Assembly (NCBI GenBank): GCA_017303455.1
Contig: JAFLBM010000012.1
Coordinates: forward strand, 1 to 64,000
Direction: 5' to 3'
Source: Chitinophagales bacterium
GTDB taxonomy: Bacteria > Bacteroidota > Bacteroidia > Chitinophagales > Chitinophagaceae
Length of the DNA: 64,000 nt
Below are positions 40,346 through 50,629 of the stretch, in pieces; the stretch's first letter is position 1; every line of letters begins with the position of its first letter. The notes below the pieces were generated by a model that made no database searches, was not told the origin of the DNA, and was given only the letters and a program-made list of their open reading frames with translations. A program made the position numbers and the translations under genes.

Positions 40346-43246
40346 TCAGCTTGCTTTATTATTGAAATTGATAAGGTAATCAAACAGGTTTGTTTCTGAC
40401 GGTATGCCCAGTTTTTTTCGTAAGCGATAACGGCTTATCTCCACACCTCTCACGGAAATTCCCATCAACTGGGCAATCTCTTTGGTGGAGAGATTCATCC
40501 GCAAGTAAGCACACAGTTTTAATTCGTTGGGCGTTATAGTTGAATGTTTTTCTTTTAACCCCACCACAAAATCAGAATGCACCTTATCAAAGTGCTGGGC
40601 AAAATGTTCCCAGTCTTTGTCCATTTTATCATCTTCATTCAATACTTTGACCAGTTTTTTTAATTCTGAAATCACCTGCGGGTTATCTGTTCCTTTCATC
40701 ACCTGCGACAACTCGCCGCGAATCTTGGAAATAAGTTCTCCTTTTTGCACCAGGTGCATGGCTGAAGTGGCCAGTTCAGAATTTTTATAATTGATCTCTG
40801 ACTGGAGTTTGTCGTTTCGTAATGCCACCAGTTCGCTTTCGGTTTTATTCAATTCCAACTGGTGCAGGTATTGTTGCTTTTTTTGTTCTTCTTCATGTTT
40901 TACCTGCTGAAGAATAAATTTTTTATGCTGCCATTTATAAATATAGAAGGCAAGTGCTAATACGATGAGCAGGTAGAGAATATAAGCCCATGCTGCCTGG
41001 TACCAGGGGGGCAATACTTTAAATGTGTAAATACTTGCTGCAGATTCGTTGCCCAGGTTGTTCCTTGCTTTTACTTCAAAGCTGTAAGAGCCGGCAGGAA
41101 GATTATTATATTCTTTTTCTGTTTTTTTTGACCATTCTGTCCAGTTATTATCAAACCCTTTTAAACGATAGCTGTATTCTAAATTGTCTTGTTGCCCAAA
41201 AAGGGTGGAGGTAAATTCAAAATGAATAGTACGCCAGTTGTTGGCAATACTCTTGATGCTGTTCTCCTCCTGCACCTGTGTTTCATTAACGTTGGCAAAA
41301 TACCCGCCAAATAAAACACTGTCCTTTTTATTAATGATCCTGACCAGCCTGATCTGTGTTTGAAATACAGGGCTGTTCTTTTTATATTTTTCAAAGTTGA
41401 TATGGAAAAAACCTTTTTCGCCACCCACAAAAATATTTTTCTCGTTGACCGGGTAGACGAACTCAAAACCGCTCAGTAATTTATTCGTCAGTTCGGGCAT
41501 GTAGATCACTACAGGCACCTGACCGGAATAGTCAGCTACGCCCAGCATTTTCTCATGCACAAACCAGATATTGCCGGCTTTATCTTCTTTCAGGTACCGC
41601 AGGCTTTGTTCACCAAATATTTTTTTATAAGTCGCAGAAGGTTCAAAGCGGTCGGTGCTCTTGTTGTAGACATATATTCCTTTTACTGTTGCAACAAGTA
41701 CCTCATTTTTGATTTTGTAAATATGATTATCCAGCGCAGAAGGCAAGCCCTCTTTATCCGCATATAATTTGGTACTGTATTGCTGATTTGCTCCCTGCGA
41801 AACTTTATACACTCCATGGTAGGGATGAGAAACCCAGATATTATCGGCATTATCAGTTGCAATGAACCTTGATGATTCAAAAAAATCAGGAAGGGCGGCT
41901 CCTTCTTTAAAACTGTTGCTGATATAGTCAAAGAATTTTAACCCCCGGTAATTTCCTGAAACGATCCTGGCTGATGGCGACACATTTGACAGGGGTAAAA
42001 AATTCCAGTGACCGGGACTTGTTGATATGGGCGTTGCCTTGTCAGCATTGACAATAAATGCACCTTCGTGATGACCCAGTAATAACTGGCCGTTGATCTC
42101 TGCCAGTCCCCATATCTGTCCCCTTGTATTATTAACAAGCGAAAAATTTCCCTTACTAAAACTCAGGTCTTCTGTTTGCTGAAGCGGGGCCTGGAATAAG
42201 CCGTTAGAAGTACCAGCATATAACTGGTTATTGTAAACAATGGCGGTATAGCCGGAACCATCCTGCGGGTAAGGGCTGATATGCTTCACAGCACTGTTGT
42301 AGGCAATGAAATCAATTCCGTTATTAAGACCCAGCCACAGGTTACTTTGTTTATCGAGAAAAACGCTGAGTACATTGTTATTCTGCAATCCTTCAGTTTT
42401 GGAAAAGGTCTGGATGATCTGCCCTTTAAAATCTGTAATATAAATACCGCTGTTATTGGTGGCAAGTGCCACCCACTCTTTGTTAACAGCAGTAGCGGCA
42501 TAGATTCTTTCCCTTTCAAACAAGGCCGTATTGCTGTTGCTGATCTTGCTGATAGCTTTTGCAGATAAGATGAATAACCCATTCTTGTGTGTGCTGATAA
42601 GGGCACTGTCTTTATTCATTGGCAGGATGGCGGTCATCATGTCATTGGCGGGCAGTTCACTTTTGCCGGTGAAAGGCTTCCATGTATTATTTTCAAAAAG
42701 AAACAGACCATTTTTGAGATCATGAGCATAAAGGTGTTCATTACATAACCCAAGAAATGACCATTCGGCCGGTGCATTGTAGGCTAAGAAAGCCCCGTTG
42801 CTGTATTTAAATATCTTGGTGGGGGTCCGGAAATAGATGTCTTTATTAAATGAAACGATATCCCAGACATCGCCAAACGATCTGTCTTTTTCAGGAACCA
42901 GGTCTTTTAAAGATTTGTACTGAAGCTTGCCGTTAGGTCCCGGGCTGAAAAAACCCAACTCATCCTGACCGCCTGCATATATATTATTATCAAGCCCAAT
43001 TTCCAGCGACCGGACAATGGTTTTGTTGGGTAAGGGATAGGCCTTCCAGAAAGTGCCATCAAAAGTTAACAACCCTTCATTATTGGCAACATAGATCACC
43101 CCGTTTTTATCCTGCCTGAAATCCCAGCTTTGGAGACCCGCACCATAGGCTTGCTTGGGGTAATTGATCACATCGGGCAGGCCAATTGTGTTTTGGCCTA
43201 ACATAGTAATCGGAAACAGAAAAAGAATAAACAGGAGTTTACTCAT
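40346..43246 (-). CDS. Membrane regulator: beta-propeller, Y_Y_Y, LuxR-type HTH
   Basis: A 966-residue protein spanning the inner membrane. Signal peptide (to LGQ, residue 18), a two-component-regulator-type propeller of ~14 repeats (about 20-670), a Y_Y_Y (triple tyrosine) domain (about 680-745), a membrane helix (754-770), a coiled coil, and at the C-terminus a LuxR-type HTH (905-960, ITPNELKLCAYLRMNLSTKEIAQLMGISVRGV). There is no kinase. It should sense a glycan in the periplasm and bind DNA from the membrane, like SusR-type regulators. It is divergent from susC, whose upstream region holds repeat pairs it may bind. Confidence 0.92.
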   Translation of the reverse strand: MSKLLFILFLFPITMLGQNTIGLPDVINYPKQAYGAGLQSWDFRQDKNGVIYVANNEGLLTFDGTFWKAYPLPNKTIVRSLEIGLDNNIYAGGQDELGFFSPGPNGKLQYKSLKDLVPEKDRSFGDVWDIVSFNKDIYFRTPTKIFKYSNGAFLAYNAPAEWSFLGLCNEHLYAHDLKNGLFLFENNTWKPFTGKSELPANDMMTAILPMNKDSALISTHKNGLFILSAKAISKISNSNTALFERERIYAATAVNKEWVALATNNSGIYITDFKGQIIQTFSKTEGLQNNNVLSVFLDKQSNLWLGLNNGIDFIAYNSAVKHISPYPQDGSGYTAIVYNNQLYAGTSNGLFQAPLQQTEDLSFSKGNFSLVNNTRGQIWGLAEINGQLLLGHHEGAFIVNADKATPISTSPGHWNFLPLSNVSPSARIVSGNYRGLKFFDYISNSFKEGAALPDFFESSRFIATDNADNIWVSHPYHGVYKVSQGANQQYSTKLYADKEGLPSALDNHIYKIKNEVLVATVKGIYVYNKSTDRFEPSATYKKIFGEQSLRYLKEDKAGNIWFVHEKMLGVADYSGQVPVVIYMPELTNKLLSGFEFVYPVNEKNIFVGGEKGFFHINFEKYKKNSPVFQTQIRLVRIINKKDSVLFGGYFANVNETQVQEENSIKSIANNWRTIHFEFTSTLFGQQDNLEYSYRLKGFDNNWTEWSKKTEKEYNNLPAGSYSFEVKARNNLGNESAASIYTFKVLPPWYQAAWAYILYLLIVLALAFYIYKWQHKKFILQQVKHEEEQKKQQYLHQLELNKTESELVALRNDKLQSEINYKNSELATSAMHLVQKGELISKIRGELSQVMKGTDNPQVISELKKLVKVLNEDDKMDKDWEHFAQHFDKVHSDFVVGLKEKHSTITPNELKLCAYLRMNLSTKEIAQLMGISVRGVEISRYRLRKKLGIPSETNLFDYLINFNNKAS

Positions 43247-43287
43247 TCGGGAGGCAGTTTATGTTTGTGAAAGTAAGGTTTTTTATA

Positions 43288-43360
43288 TGATGTAGTAATG
43301 ATGTAGTCATTTCCATTGTAAATTAATTAGTTATATTTTTTGATGTAGTGTTGATGTGGT
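43288..43360. promoter_or_regulatory. TGATGTAGT direct-repeat pairs upstream of susC
   Basis: TGATGTAGT occurs at 43288-43296, 43299-43307 and 43341-43349, and TGATGTGGT at 43352-43360. Within each pair the copies start 11 bases apart, about one helical turn; the two pairs are 53 bases apart. They lie in the 210-base gap between the regulator and susC, a fitting place for its binding sites. Confidence 0.68.
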
Positions 43361-43456
43361 TGTTTTTATTGTAACTGTAGCATTCAGATATATCTTGTAA
43401 CCGCTAAAATTTCGGGTATCTACGCCCGGTTTGCTTAACAAAAAAACGACTGCTGT

Positions 43457-46400
43457 ATGAAATTCAAACTCTGTTTGCTATTTGCCGGCATTCTCCTGTC
43501 TGGTTTATTACAATTTGTTTCGGCCCAGGATATCCAGGTTTCCGGAACGGTTACAAACAAAACAAATGGAGAGCCATTAGTTGGAGCTACTATTGCTGTA
43601 AAAGGCTCAAACAAGCCTGCGATTTCCGACATTAAAGGTGCTTTTTCTCTCACTGCCAAAAAAGGTGCTGTCCTGGTTATTAGTTATGCCGGGATGAAAC
43701 CCATTGATGTTACCGTTGCTGACAATAGTTCAGCCCTGGTGATCCAGATGGAAGAAAGTGCTACTACTACATTAAGTGATGTAGTGGTGGTGGGGTACGG
43801 CACCCAGCGAATTACCAAAGTATCCGGTGCCATTTCCACCATCAAAAGTGGTGACATTGAAAAGCTCCGGCCCGTGAGAACGGAAGAAGCCTTGCAGGGA
43901 AGAGCGGCCGGTGTGAACGTGATCCAGAGCGGATCACCCGGTTCTAAACCCACTGTACTCATCCGGGGTATTCCTTCCTTTTCTGGTAACGATCCTGCTG
44001 TAATTGTGGATGGGGTGTTGCAAACACTTACCGATCTCAATTCAATTAACCCTGCAGATATTGAGTCTATCAACGTATTAAAAGATGCAGCCACCACAGC
44101 TATTTATGGACTGAAAGGTGGTAATGGTATTATCGTGGTTACCACCCGCTCGGGAAGAAAAAGCCAGAAAGCTGAGATCGGTATCAGCAGCAATTACGGA
44201 GTGCAGGAAGTATTGAATACCATTGGTGTTTTAAATGCATCGGAATATGCAGCAATGATCAATGAGGGAAGTACCGTAGCCGGTGGAAATATTATTTTTC
44301 CCGATCTTTCTGCTGTAGGCGTTGGTACCGACTGGCAAAGACAAATTTTCAAAACAGCAGCAATCCAATCGCATAATATAACTGCCCGTGGTGGGAGTGA
44401 TAAAATGTCTTATTTCCTTTCCGGCGGTTTCCTGAGCCAGGGAGGTATTGTTGGTGGTAACGATAAATCCATTTTCAACCGGGGTAACCTGACGGCTAAC
44501 CTGAGCTTTGATCTTTCCCCCAAGCTGAAATTCATAATAAATACCACCGGACTGATAATTGGTGGAAAAGGAGTCCAGGAAAATTCTTTCAACAGTATTA
44601 TTGGCAGTGCCCTGAATTTTGACCCAACAGTGCCGGTTTATAATACTGTCCCCAATACTGTGGGTAAATACGGATTCAGTACTTTGTTATTATCAGAGAT
44701 ATTTAATCCCCTCACCAAACTGGAGAATACGTTCAACAAAAATTCCGGCAGCAAATTGTACGGAAAATTTGAATTCCAGTATGATGTGATCAAAAACCTG
44801 AAGCTGACCTCCCGTTTTGGATACACTAAATTTGACGGGAATGCTAAAAGTTTTACACCGTTGGTATTTTACGGACTAAACAATACCAATAATACGATGC
44901 TGGAAGATGGTTCTGCAAAACCAGGGGAACATAACAGCGTATCGCATGAAAAAACCAGCAATTTCAATTATACCTGGGAAACGTATGGCAACTACAATTT
45001 CAGGGTAAAACAAGACCATAATTTTGAAACTGTACTGGGATTTTCGTTAGCAAAAATTTCAGGTAATGCTGCCGGAGCTACCCGTCAGGATGTGCCTTTT
45101 AACTCCTGGGAGTTTGCTGACTTTACCGCTGCTACCGGTGCCAATACCGCCAATAATACCAACGGACTGAGTGGCTATTATTACCAGTATTTCAGAAATA
45201 ATATTTCTTATTTTAACCGGATCAATTATGATTACAAGGATAAATACCTCGCTTCTTTTTCTTTCCGTCGTGACGGTTCTTATGCCTTTGGAAAAAATAA
45301 TAAGTTTGCCAATTTCTTCTCTGGTTCCTTAGGCTGGGTGGTCAGTAATGAGAATTTCTTTCAATCAGAATTTATCAACCACCTCAAAATCAGGGGTAGT
45401 TACGGTTCTATCGGTAATGAAAACGTAAACCCACAACTGGTAAGAATAATTACAGGCGGTGTTAATACCGGTTATGGTCCAACCGGTAATAGTAATGGTT
45501 ATACTTTCGGGGGGACTGCTTTTCCGGGTTCAACTGTTGGCTCAGCTTCCAATGATGACCTTCGCTGGGAAAAACAACTGCAACTGAATGCCGGCTTCGA
45601 CATTGCTTTCTTTAAACGGAAACTATCCTTATCGGCTGATTATTTTCAAAAGGAAGTAGATGGTTTATTATTCACTCCCTCCGCTTCATTATACCTCGGT
45701 ACGATTCCGATTCCTACTGCTAATATTGGTGCTACCAAAAGCAGCGGTATCGATCTGACCCTGACATATAATGAAACTATTGCCAGAAATTTTAAATTGA
45801 ATACATCTGTAACCTTCACCACGGCCAAAAATGAAGTAACTGCCACCAATACAGACGGTACTGCCAAAATATTTGGCGGGTATTATTTTAACGGCCAGTC
45901 ACAAAGTGTTACGGTTTTTGAAAAAGGATTTACCCCGGGTTATTTTTATGGATATAAGACCGACGGTTTATTTCAGACCCAGGCTGAGATTGATGCGGCT
46001 CCCGCACAGGCAGGGGCACAGCCCGGTGATATCCGCTTCGTGGATGTGAATGGCGACAAGGTCATCAATGCTTCCGACCAAACCAAGATCGGAGATCCTT
46101 TCCCCGATTTCACAATGGGATGGAACCTGAATCTGGAATACAAAAATTTTGATTTTACTGCTTTCACCTATGCTTCTGTTGGTAACGATGTGTACAGCGC
46201 CTGGGAAAGAAATGCAAACTACTCCAATAAATACAGGGGTGTACTTGGCAGGTGGACCGGACCCGGTTCTACCAATGATGCAAGGAATCCCCGCTATTCC
46301 TTTACCGATGCGAACAGTAATATCCGGGTATCTGACCGGTACGTGGAGGATGGTTCCTTTATCAAGATGAAAAATATACAACTGGGCTACACGTTCCCGG

Positions 46401-46585
46401 CCAGCCTAACTAAAAAAGTATTCAGCCGGTTACGCATTTATGCACAGGTAAAAAATGCATTCACCATTACCAAATACACCGGCTACGATCCAGAAATTGC
46501 AGGAGGTATATTGGATACAGGTATTGACAGAGGTGCCTATCCGCAGGCCAGAACCTATGCATTTGGTATCGACATCAAACTATAA
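43457..46585 (+). CDS. susC: SusC-type TonB-linked outer-membrane receptor
   Basis: A 1042-residue SusC/RagA protein. Signal peptide (to SAQ, residue 23), a carboxypeptidase-like domain (VSGTVTNKTNGEPLVGATIAVKG), the SusC plug motif SDVVVVGYGTQ, ALQGRAAGVNVIQSGSPG and VLKDAATTAIYGLKGGNGIIVVTT, then the large barrel ending GIDIKL. It imports glycan oligosaccharides with SusD as lid, powered by TonB. First gene of the polysaccharide utilization locus, preceded by the repeat pairs. Downstream GH16 genes point to beta-1,3-glucan products as the cargo. Confidence 0.97.
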   Translation: MKFKLCLLFAGILLSGLLQFVSAQDIQVSGTVTNKTNGEPLVGATIAVKGSNKPAISDIKGAFSLTAKKGAVLVISYAGMKPIDVTVADNSSALVIQMEESATTTLSDVVVVGYGTQRITKVSGAISTIKSGDIEKLRPVRTEEALQGRAAGVNVIQSGSPGSKPTVLIRGIPSFSGNDPAVIVDGVLQTLTDLNSINPADIESINVLKDAATTAIYGLKGGNGIIVVTTRSGRKSQKAEIGISSNYGVQEVLNTIGVLNASEYAAMINEGSTVAGGNIIFPDLSAVGVGTDWQRQIFKTAAIQSHNITARGGSDKMSYFLSGGFLSQGGIVGGNDKSIFNRGNLTANLSFDLSPKLKFIINTTGLIIGGKGVQENSFNSIIGSALNFDPTVPVYNTVPNTVGKYGFSTLLLSEIFNPLTKLENTFNKNSGSKLYGKFEFQYDVIKNLKLTSRFGYTKFDGNAKSFTPLVFYGLNNTNNTMLEDGSAKPGEHNSVSHEKTSNFNYTWETYGNYNFRVKQDHNFETVLGFSLAKISGNAAGATRQDVPFNSWEFADFTAATGANTANNTNGLSGYYYQYFRNNISYFNRINYDYKDKYLASFSFRRDGSYAFGKNNKFANFFSGSLGWVVSNENFFQSEFINHLKIRGSYGSIGNENVNPQLVRIITGGVNTGYGPTGNSNGYTFGGTAFPGSTVGSASNDDLRWEKQLQLNAGFDIAFFKRKLSLSADYFQKEVDGLLFTPSASLYLGTIPIPTANIGATKSSGIDLTLTYNETIARNFKLNTSVTFTTAKNEVTATNTDGTAKIFGGYYFNGQSQSVTVFEKGFTPGYFYGYKTDGLFQTQAEIDAAPAQAGAQPGDIRFVDVNGDKVINASDQTKIGDPFPDFTMGWNLNLEYKNFDFTAFTYASVGNDVYSAWERNANYSNKYRGVLGRWTGPGSTNDARNPRYSFTDANSNIRVSDRYVEDGSFIKMKNIQLGYTFPASLTKKVFSRLRIYAQVKNAFTITKYTGYDPEIAGGILDTGIDRGAYPQARTYAFGIDIKL

Positions 46586-46608
46586 TCATCAATCTAAATA
46601 GCAGAACA

Positions 46609-48120
46609 ATGAAAAATATTCAAATCAAAATACTAAGCCTGGTGATGGTCGCCACCTTGCTTTCTTCCTGTAAAAAATGGGTGGAGTATGACCCGAAGGA
46701 TGATTTCCTGATTACCGAACAGGCATACCTGAAATCGGAGTCAGATTACCGCACCATGGTGGTGAGTGTATATACGCCTATTCAATGGCTGAACCAGGCC
46801 GTGCCGGTCGGGGATATCGCTTCTGATAATGCAGTAAGCGGCGGTGAAAATGCGTCTGATGTATTGTCTTTACAGCAAATAGATGACTTCACACATACAC
46901 CGGTAAATTCCACCCTCACTGAATTATGGCAGGCCGCCTATGAAGGCGTTAACAGGGCTAACTACCTGCACCAGTACAAAGCAACGAACCTGGCGGGAGA
47001 AACGATCAACTTTGCCGGTAAAGATGCCCTGTATGGAGAAGTTTACTTCTTACGGGCTTATTATTATTTCCACCTGGTAAAATTCTTTGGTGATGTGCCG
47101 TTATTTGTTGATAAAAGACTCGGCTTAAGCGAATCTAAAACTATACCTAAATCACCAAAGGCAGATGTATACAGGCAGATTGAAACTGATCTTACTACTG
47201 CTATTGCTGCTTTGCCGGCGGTGCAGGTGGATAAAGGACGCATTACTAAATATGCCGCACAGGCCTTACTCGGGAAAGTATATCTCTATCAGAAAAAGTA
47301 TGATGCCGCAGCGGCGATGTTAGAAAATGTTATCAGCTCCAACGCTTTCAGCCTGGTCACTGATTTTGCATCCATCTTTTTGGTAACCGGTGAAAATGGA
47401 CCTGAATCTGTTTTTGAAATACAATATTCGAATGCTTCACCCTATTACAACTGGAGTTTTGTTAACCGTGGCCAGGGAAATCACTCGGTACAGCAATGTG
47501 GCATCCGCGGATTGAATGGTACTGCGGCGATGCCTTATGCAGCCGGATGGAGCACTAACCTGCCAACTCAAAATCTGGCAAATGCTTATGCAACCGGAGA
47601 TAAGCGGAAAGCTGTTACTGTACTGGACATTGAGGCGTATAAAAATGCTAACCCTGCTTTCAATATCACGTACCAGGTTGCGCCATATAAAAACACAGGT
47701 TTGTACAACCAAAAATATTTACCCAGGAAAGGGCAAACTTCCGGGCAAATTGAATTGAACTACGAAAATAATTTCCGGACGATCCGGTATGCCGATGTAT
47801 TGCTGATGGCGGCTGAAGCCAATAATAAGGCCACGGCACCGAATGATACCAAAGCGCAGACTTACCTGAACCTGGTTCGTCGCCGTGCTTTTGGTGATAA
47901 CCTTCATGACATCACATCAACCGGCGCTGCATTATACCAGGCGATCCTGGACGAACGCAGGCTGGAACTGGCCATGGAAGGCGACCGGTTTTTTGACCTG
48001 GTAAGAACGGGACAGGCAGCTGCAAAAATCACTGGTTTTGTAACCGGTAAACACGAAGTGTTCCCGATACCACAGGCAGAAATCAATATTTCAGGTTTAC
48101 CACAAAATGCCGGGTATTAG
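46609..48120 (+). CDS. susD: SusD/RagB-type glycan-binding lipoprotein
   Basis: A 503-residue lipoprotein (lipobox LLSSC, cysteine 21) with the SusD fold: N-terminal SusD-like helices (KKWVEYDPKDDFLITEQAYLK, WQAAYEGVNRANYLHQ, EVYFLRAYYYFHLVKFFGDVP) and the C-terminal RagB part (RYADVLLMAAEANN, LDERRLELAMEGDRFFDLVR). It sits on SusC as a surface lid, capturing oligosaccharides. It begins 23 bases after the susC stop. Confidence 0.97.
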   Translation: MKNIQIKILSLVMVATLLSSCKKWVEYDPKDDFLITEQAYLKSESDYRTMVVSVYTPIQWLNQAVPVGDIASDNAVSGGENASDVLSLQQIDDFTHTPVNSTLTELWQAAYEGVNRANYLHQYKATNLAGETINFAGKDALYGEVYFLRAYYYFHLVKFFGDVPLFVDKRLGLSESKTIPKSPKADVYRQIETDLTTAIAALPAVQVDKGRITKYAAQALLGKVYLYQKKYDAAAAMLENVISSNAFSLVTDFASIFLVTGENGPESVFEIQYSNASPYYNWSFVNRGQGNHSVQQCGIRGLNGTAAMPYAAGWSTNLPTQNLANAYATGDKRKAVTVLDIEAYKNANPAFNITYQVAPYKNTGLYNQKYLPRKGQTSGQIELNYENNFRTIRYADVLLMAAEANNKATAPNDTKAQTYLNLVRRRAFGDNLHDITSTGAALYQAILDERRLELAMEGDRFFDLVRTGQAAAKITGFVTGKHEVFPIPQAEINISGLPQNAGY

Positions 48121-48145
48121 TCACTAACTATTAAAACAATAAATC

Positions 48146-49708
48146 ATGAAAGGAATAAAATATATATGCAGCCTGGCGTTACTGCTGACTTTTATGCCCG
48201 GTTGCAAAAAAGAAGAAAATGTAGATACTGCATTTGTAGCTACGGCAGCAGCACCAGATCAATTATCTATGTTATTTGAAATAACACAAGACAATACCGG
48301 CCTGGTTACGATCACCCCGAATGGATTAGGCGTGGCAACATACGATGTCTATTACGGTCATGGTGCCATTACCCCCAATAAAGTGATGCCGGGAAAAAAA
48401 ATCACGCATATCTATCCTGAAGGTGTTTATACCGTAAGGCTGGTAGCCCATAACCTGAATGGAAAAACAACAGAGATCACTAAACAGTTAACTGTTTCAT
48501 TCCGGGCTCCTGAAAACCTGGATGTTATTTCTTCCATTGATCCTGGTAATAATTTCCGCCTGAATGTAACAGCTACCGCTTTATATGAAACAAGCTTCCG
48601 GGTTTATTTTGGTGATGTGCCTAACGAAGTGCCACTTTCCTTCAATGAAGGACAAACAGTGAGTCATACGTATGCCGCTACCGGAACATACACACTCCGG
48701 GTTGTGGCGTTAAGCGGTGGTGCTGCTACCACCCAGATGACAAGACAGATCACCATCGTGGATCCTGTATTATTGCCCCTGACATTCGAATCTCCCACCG
48801 TTAACTACTCCTTTACCAATTTCGGCGGCGGGGTGGCAACTGTTATCAATAACCCACAGGTTGGCGGTATTAATAGTAGTACTAAAGTAGGCCGCATGGT
48901 CAAGAATGCACCCGAAGTTTGGGCAGGCAGCTTCATCAGTTTGGATAATGCCATCGATTTCTCAGTGAACAAAATATTCCGGATGAAAGTATTTTCTCCG
49001 CGGGTGGGTGCCAAAGTGCTGCTGAAAGTGGAGAATGCGACAAATGGTGGAATCAATTTTGAAAAAGAAGTAACCATCACCCAGGCCAATGCCTGGGAAG
49101 ATCTCGCTTTTGATTTCAGCGCTATTAATACGGCCAACTCCTATCATAAAGTGGTACTGATATTTGAATTAGGAACAGCCGGTAACGGGTCTCCCGATTT
49201 TACGTTCTTATTTGATGATATCAGGTTGACCAATGTGCTGCCGGGTGTTGTATTGCCATTAAATTTTGAGTCCAGTACCCTCACGTATACGTTTACCAAT
49301 TTTGGTGGCGCCAATACCGTGGTCGGTAACAATCCGAATGCTGCAGGTATCAATACTTCTGCTAAAGCAGGTGCCTTAACTAAAGGCAATGGTGCTGAAG
49401 TATGGGCAGGCTCATTTATTGAGTTGTCTGATCCTATTGATTTCTCCACCCAGCAAACGATAAAGATGAAAGTATGGTCTCCTCAGTCTGGCATCACTGT
49501 GAAATTCAAAATGGAAAACCTGGGTAATCCCGGTATCAATATCGAACGGGATGCTACCACCACCGTGGCCAATGGCTGGGAAGAACTAACCTTCAACTTT
49601 GCCGGCATCAATACCGCCAACAACTACCAGCGGGTTGTCGTATTCTTTGATTTTGGTAACCCTGGTACCGGTGCCACCTATTATTTTGATGATATCCGAA
49701 CTAATTAA
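48146..49708 (+). CDS. Surface glycan-binding lipoprotein, two PKD-like and two CBM-like domains
   Basis: A 520-residue lipoprotein (lipobox MPGC, cysteine 20). Two PKD-like domains (about 32-117 and 118-208; YGHGAITPNK, THIYPEGVYTVRLVA) are followed by two tandem ~150-residue beta-sandwich modules (about 212-365 and 367-520). These are strongly alike (LPLTFESP/LPLNFESS, YSFTNFGG/YTFTNFGG, VWAGSFI, FLFDDIRL/YYFDDIRTN), showing duplication. Their layout resembles CBM4-type carbohydrate-binding modules. Position after susD marks it as a SusE/F-like binding protein. Confidence 0.87.
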   Translation: MKGIKYICSLALLLTFMPGCKKEENVDTAFVATAAAPDQLSMLFEITQDNTGLVTITPNGLGVATYDVYYGHGAITPNKVMPGKKITHIYPEGVYTVRLVAHNLNGKTTEITKQLTVSFRAPENLDVISSIDPGNNFRLNVTATALYETSFRVYFGDVPNEVPLSFNEGQTVSHTYAATGTYTLRVVALSGGAATTQMTRQITIVDPVLLPLTFESPTVNYSFTNFGGGVATVINNPQVGGINSSTKVGRMVKNAPEVWAGSFISLDNAIDFSVNKIFRMKVFSPRVGAKVLLKVENATNGGINFEKEVTITQANAWEDLAFDFSAINTANSYHKVVLIFELGTAGNGSPDFTFLFDDIRLTNVLPGVVLPLNFESSTLTYTFTNFGGANTVVGNNPNAAGINTSAKAGALTKGNGAEVWAGSFIELSDPIDFSTQQTIKMKVWSPQSGITVKFKMENLGNPGINIERDATTTVANGWEELTFNFAGINTANNYQRVVVFFDFGNPGTGATYYFDDIRTN

Positions 49709-49725
49709 TCTTAAAAATAGAAATC

Positions 49726-50625
49726 ATGATAAAAAGCATTCAATCAATAACCGCTCTTCTTGCAGTGCTGCTGGTAAGTTTTTCCAGTTGCAAAAAAGAG
49801 AAATATACCTTTGGTGATTTGAAAACGCCGGGGGATCTTACCCTGACTACGGTGATAGCAGGTGTTGATGCTTCCAATCCCAATGGGAATGGTACCGGAA
49901 ATGTTACCATTACTACCACATCTACTAACACACTGAACTATAATATTGATTTTGGCGACGGGGTTACAAGAATGGTACCCTCCGGCACCCTTACCTATAA
50001 GTACAATACTCCCGGAACAAATAATTTCACAATCACGGTGAATGCAATTGGCACCGGTGGGGTAATTTCTACAATCAGTAAAACTGTACGTGTATTCGTG
50101 GCTTTTGAAATTCCTGCCCCCATTTTGCAGGCCATGACCAATGGCAATTCTAAAATTTGGATCACTGATCATGATGCTGTGGGACATTTCGGTGTGGGCC
50201 CCAATACAGAGTTTTCACCCATCTGGTATGCCGCTCCTCCCAATACAAGAGAGGCTTGTGCTTATGATGATGAGATAACATTCTCTAAAAATGCCAACAA
50301 CCAGATCACCATGTCCATTGATAACAAAGGCCAGTCCTTTTCTATTGGGGCAGCTACCGGTTTTTATGGCGTGGGTGGCGCTGATGGTTGTTATGGTATC
50401 AGCACAGGTGGCAGTAAACTGTTGATTTTTATGGGGGCAACCAGTGGCTCCTCACCAGCTGTTTCCACCCAAATACAATTTACAGTTCCGGGCAATGGGA
50501 TTATCAATTTTGGTACCGGCGGCACCACCTATGAAATTCTGTCGGCTACGGCAACCAGTATACATTTACGTAATATTGGTATCGACGGAAACTCCTGGTA
50601 CCAGAAATTAAAAGTAAAACCATAG
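49726..50625 (+). CDS. PKD-domain surface lipoprotein (SusE/F-like position)
   Basis: A 299-residue lipoprotein (lipobox FSSC, cysteine 22). A PKD domain (about 36-125: YNIDFGDGVTRMVPSGTLTYKYNTPG) is followed by a beta-sandwich domain (about 130-299) beginning with SKIWITDHDAVGHFGVGP and containing WYAAPPNTREACAYDDEITF. This C-terminal domain accompanies laminarin-type loci in other Bacteroidota and probably binds glycan. It lies 17 bases after the previous gene and 4 bases before the first GH16. Confidence 0.82.
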   Translation: MIKSIQSITALLAVLLVSFSSCKKEKYTFGDLKTPGDLTLTTVIAGVDASNPNGNGTGNVTITTTSTNTLNYNIDFGDGVTRMVPSGTLTYKYNTPGTNNFTITVNAIGTGGVISTISKTVRVFVAFEIPAPILQAMTNGNSKIWITDHDAVGHFGVGPNTEFSPIWYAAPPNTREACAYDDEITFSKNANNQITMSIDNKGQSFSIGAATGFYGVGGADGCYGISTGGSKLLIFMGATSGSSPAVSTQIQFTVPGNGIINFGTGGTTYEILSATATSIHLRNIGIDGNSWYQKLKVKP

Positions 50626-50629
50626 GTCA

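Noticed and set aside
40300..40383. N-terminal extension of the TonB receptor
   Set aside because: The extension destroys the signal peptide; the start at 40299 gives a standard one.
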